From Flavobacterium sp. JAS (GTDB lineage Bacteria > Bacteroidota > Bacteroidia > Flavobacteriales > Flavobacteriaceae), in assembly GCF_020991455.1 (NCBI RefSeq), contig NZ_JAJMOX010000006.1, forward strand, positions 186,001-250,000: a DNA stretch of 64,000 nt. Direction: 5' to 3'. Positions 62,013-64,000 of the stretch are shown here, in pieces (within the stretch, counting starts at the first letter, position 1; the number at the start of each line of letters is the position of its first letter). The notes under the pieces were generated by a model. The model was not told where the DNA came from. It worked only from the letters and a program-made list of their open reading frames with translations, and ran no database searches. A program made the translations under genes and the position numbers.

Positions 62013-63017
62013 TTGATAAAAAGGTTTTTGTGGTCTTTATTGGTTTTTTTACTGATAAGTTGCGGTAAAAGTGAAAAACCAGTAGTCGCCTTTTATTATT
62101 GGAAAACCATCTTTAAATTATCTCAAAAAGAAACAGAAGCTTTAAAGGATAATGATGTCAGTAAACTTTATGTTCGCTATTTTGACATTGGCTTACATCC
62201 CGAGAATCAGCAGCCTATTCCTGTAAGTCCGATACGTTTTCAGCAAAGCGTGAATAATTTTACTATTGTTCCGGTTGTCTTTATACAAAATAAAGTCATG
62301 TTGTTGCCTGATTTGGATATTGATGATCTGGCTCAAAAGACATTTTCTTTTATTGAAGAAATAAATGCTAAGAATAAAATTCAGTGCAATGAAATTCAAA
62401 TTGATTGTGACTGGACTTTAAAAAGCAAAGAAAACTATCTGAAATTTATTGAACGATTTAAAAAATTTTCGCACAAGAAACTTTCAGCAACAATTCGATT
62501 ACATCAGGTAAAATATTTCAAAAAGACAAAAATTCCAAATGTTGATTCCGGAGTTTTGATGTATTACAATATGGGAACAATTGCTACGGATTCTTTGAAT
62601 TCTATATACAATCAAAAAATTGCAGAACGTTATCTCAAAAGTTTAAAAAAATATCCGTTGCATCTGGATTTGGCATTGCCAATATATTCTTGGGGAGTTC
62701 ACATCAGGAATCAAAAGGTAATTGGTTTACGTTCGAAGATAAACGTAAGTGAACTTAAAAAAAATCAAAATTTCGAGCAGGTAAACGCTCTGTTTTTCAA
62801 AGTAAAGCAATCTAATTATAAAAATGGTGTTTTTTATGAAGAGAATGATTTACTGAAAATAGAAGCAATTTCTTCTGAAGATCTGTTGGAAATGGCAGAT
62901 GAATTAGACGATAATTTAGCTCAAAAACCAAAAGAAATTATATTTTACGATTTAGACGAATTCAATTTAAACAACTATGAAAAGAATATTTTTAAGCAAG
63001 TTATTTCTTGTTTCTAG
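62013..63017 (+). CDS. Lipoprotein with possible TIM-barrel domain, TTG start
   Basis: The 334-residue product begins at TTG 62013: no ATG in the frame lies upstream of the hydrophobic signal (IKRFLWSLLVFLLISC, Cys17 lipobox). The rest reads like an alternating alpha/beta barrel of the GH type: VVAFYYWKTIF, KLYVRYFDIG, EIQIDCDWTLKSKENYLKFIE, KLSATIRLHQVKYF, VLMYYNMG, LDLALPIYSWGVHI. It resembles DUF3142-like proteins, but I am not sure. It overlaps the next gene by 41 bases, so the two are likely co-translated and may form a complex on the outer membrane. Confidence 0.6.
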   Translation: MIKRFLWSLLVFLLISCGKSEKPVVAFYYWKTIFKLSQKETEALKDNDVSKLYVRYFDIGLHPENQQPIPVSPIRFQQSVNNFTIVPVVFIQNKVMLLPDLDIDDLAQKTFSFIEEINAKNKIQCNEIQIDCDWTLKSKENYLKFIERFKKFSHKKLSATIRLHQVKYFKKTKIPNVDSGVLMYYNMGTIATDSLNSIYNQKIAERYLKSLKKYPLHLDLALPIYSWGVHIRNQKVIGLRSKINVSELKKNQNFEQVNALFFKVKQSNYKNGVFYEENDLLKIEAISSEDLLEMADELDDNLAQKPKEIIFYDLDEFNLNNYEKNIFKQVISCF

Positions 63018-64000
63018 CTTTACGTTACTTTCTATTTACGGAATAATCTATGCTTGCGCCGATGGTGACGATTGGGATTATTTTGGGTATAATTCGAATT
63101 TTACACCAGAAACATTTGCTGATAAATCGTATTCACCACTTTTTTTGTCAGGCGCTATTTTTTACGGAATTGGTTTTGATAGAGAGCATAATTCCAGATT
63201 TAATGAAGATATAAAATCGGATTGGGAAAATTACCTGAAAGGGAAAGTCGATGCGACAACGGTAAGTCATTTCTTGATTGGAGACGAACCGACAAACCCT
63301 TATGCTGAAAAAGACAAAGTTTCGGCAAACAAAACCGAAATCACGCAGCTTCATGTTTATTACAAAAACAAAAAAGAGAATCAGACTTCTCTAAAATGGG
63401 GAAAGAAAATAAGTTTGAAAGATGCTAAAGTGAAAAGTTTTATAGAGTTTTTGTATTTGGCTCAAAAGATAGAAACAGTTTCGATAGGCGATGAGTATTG
63501 GAGTTATGATCCCGTTGTGGCAAAAACTTTCAAAGATTTAAAAATGATTCAGTCTATTGAGAATGTTTACAATACAACCTCAGATTCATTCCTGAAAAAC
63601 AGATATTGGTTTCTAACTATGAAAGCTTATTTTTATAGTAGTAATAAACCTAAAGCAATTTTGTTTTTTAATAAAACAGAAGCTTCTGTTGCTAAAAACA
63701 CTTTATATTATCGTGCATTGGCGTATGTAGCAGGAATTAATTATCAGCAAAAAAAATATGCAACGTCTAATTATTTGTATGCTTTGGTTTTTGATAAATG
63801 TCCGGAAATGAGAATTGTTACAGCATATAGTTTTCATCCAAAAAACGAAGCCGATTGGACTAAGTCTTTAGCAATGGCAAAAAACAATAAAGAGAAAGCC
63901 GCACTTTGGGCAATTCATGGATATTATAAAGATGAAAGACAAGCGATTGAAAAAATCTACGAATTAGATCCTAAAAGTGAACATCTGAATTATTTGCTGA
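62977..64000 (+). CDS. Exported protein of unknown function, C-terminus beyond window
   Basis: ATG 62977 begins MKRIFLSKLFLVSSFTLLSIYG, a signal sequence, and the frame stays open to the right edge (341 codons). It continues IIYACADGDDWDYFGYNSNFTPETFADKSYSPLFLSG and contains KVDATTVSHFLIGDE and later helical segments (NIKEKAALWAIHGYYKDERQAIEKIYELDP-like) that look like TPR or Sel1-type repeats. It overlaps the lipoprotein gene by 41 bases, a strong sign that they are a pair. Family not recognised, and the C-terminal part is missing. Confidence 0.75.
   Translation, partial: MKRIFLSKLFLVSSFTLLSIYGIIYACADGDDWDYFGYNSNFTPETFADKSYSPLFLSGAIFYGIGFDREHNSRFNEDIKSDWENYLKGKVDATTVSHFLIGDEPTNPYAEKDKVSANKTEITQLHVYYKNKKENQTSLKWGKKISLKDAKVKSFIEFLYLAQKIETVSIGDEYWSYDPVVAKTFKDLKMIQSIENVYNTTSDSFLKNRYWFLTMKAYFYSSNKPKAILFFNKTEASVAKNTLYYRALAYVAGINYQQKKYATSNYLYALVFDKCPEMRIVTAYSFHPKNEADWTKSLAMAKNNKEKAALWAIHGYYKDERQAIEKIYELDPKSEHLNYLL

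Overview
The window looks like chromosomal DNA of a Flavobacterium-type member of the Bacteroidota. The evidence is AT-rich coding DNA, promoters of the TAnnTTTG class, SusC/SusD import proteins, a type IX secretion protein (PorZ) with its C-terminal sorting domain, an HMG-CoA synthase-type enzyme, and the order ileS - DksA-like - lspA. Both edges cut genes: a lipoprotein on the minus strand at the left and a large exported protein on the plus strand at the right. I see no rRNA, tRNA, CRISPR array, insertion sequence or prophage.

Region by region. 1-11.2 kb: cystathionine synthase/lyase-type enzyme, an outer-membrane-like protein, NADP-type glutamate dehydrogenase, PorZ, RecO and two exported proteins. 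11.3-17.3 kb: isoleucyl-tRNA synthetase whose HIGH motif reads GIHH, a DksA-like protein lacking zinc cysteines, then a pair of Roadblock/LC7 proteins and a 71-residue protein inserted before lspA and bracketed by two near-identical terminators. 17.4-27.3 kb: an AddA/RecB-like helicase-nuclease and its AddB-like partner, separated by kbl and an OmpA-family protein, then a small membrane protein and a lone ABC ATPase. 27.4-31 kb: a candidate small RNA, two alpha/beta hydrolases and aminopeptidase P on the minus strand. 31-39.4 kb: an accessory region of little-known genes (repeat lipoprotein, two GNAT acetyltransferases, membrane proteins, a beta-helix/repeat protein, a UBA-like protein, a LytTR regulator) with several palindromic repeat elements. 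39.4-44.6 kb: HMG-CoA synthase family enzyme and the succinate dehydrogenase operon sdhCAB.

44.6-58.8 kb is the most interesting block. It holds a GH20 hexosaminidase, a DeoR-type regulator, and a long minus-strand cluster transcribed as susC, susD, GntP-type permease, RidA, PfkB sugar kinase, KDPG-aldolase-type enzyme, a fold-III PLP enzyme and an M19 dipeptidase. The PLP enzyme has the His-x-Cys metal site of D-serine dehydratases, not the His-x-Asp of D-threonine aldolases. I infer a PTS-independent route for an amino-sugar acid (such as D-glucosaminate) or a related D-hydroxy-amino acid: uptake, deamination to a 2-keto-3-deoxy acid with RidA clearing the imine, phosphorylation, then cleavage to pyruvate and a triose phosphate. 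A 16-bp sequence upstream of susC recurs with one mismatch upstream of the GH20 gene, which ties both to one regulon.

58.9-64 kb: a nitrilase-family amidase, a Coa1-like membrane protein, an Ig-like-domain lipoprotein, and an overlapping pair of exported proteins of unknown role. Dispersed palindromic repeats lie at 17290, 30989, 39183 and 51900 and look like non-coding genomic repeats of this lineage.
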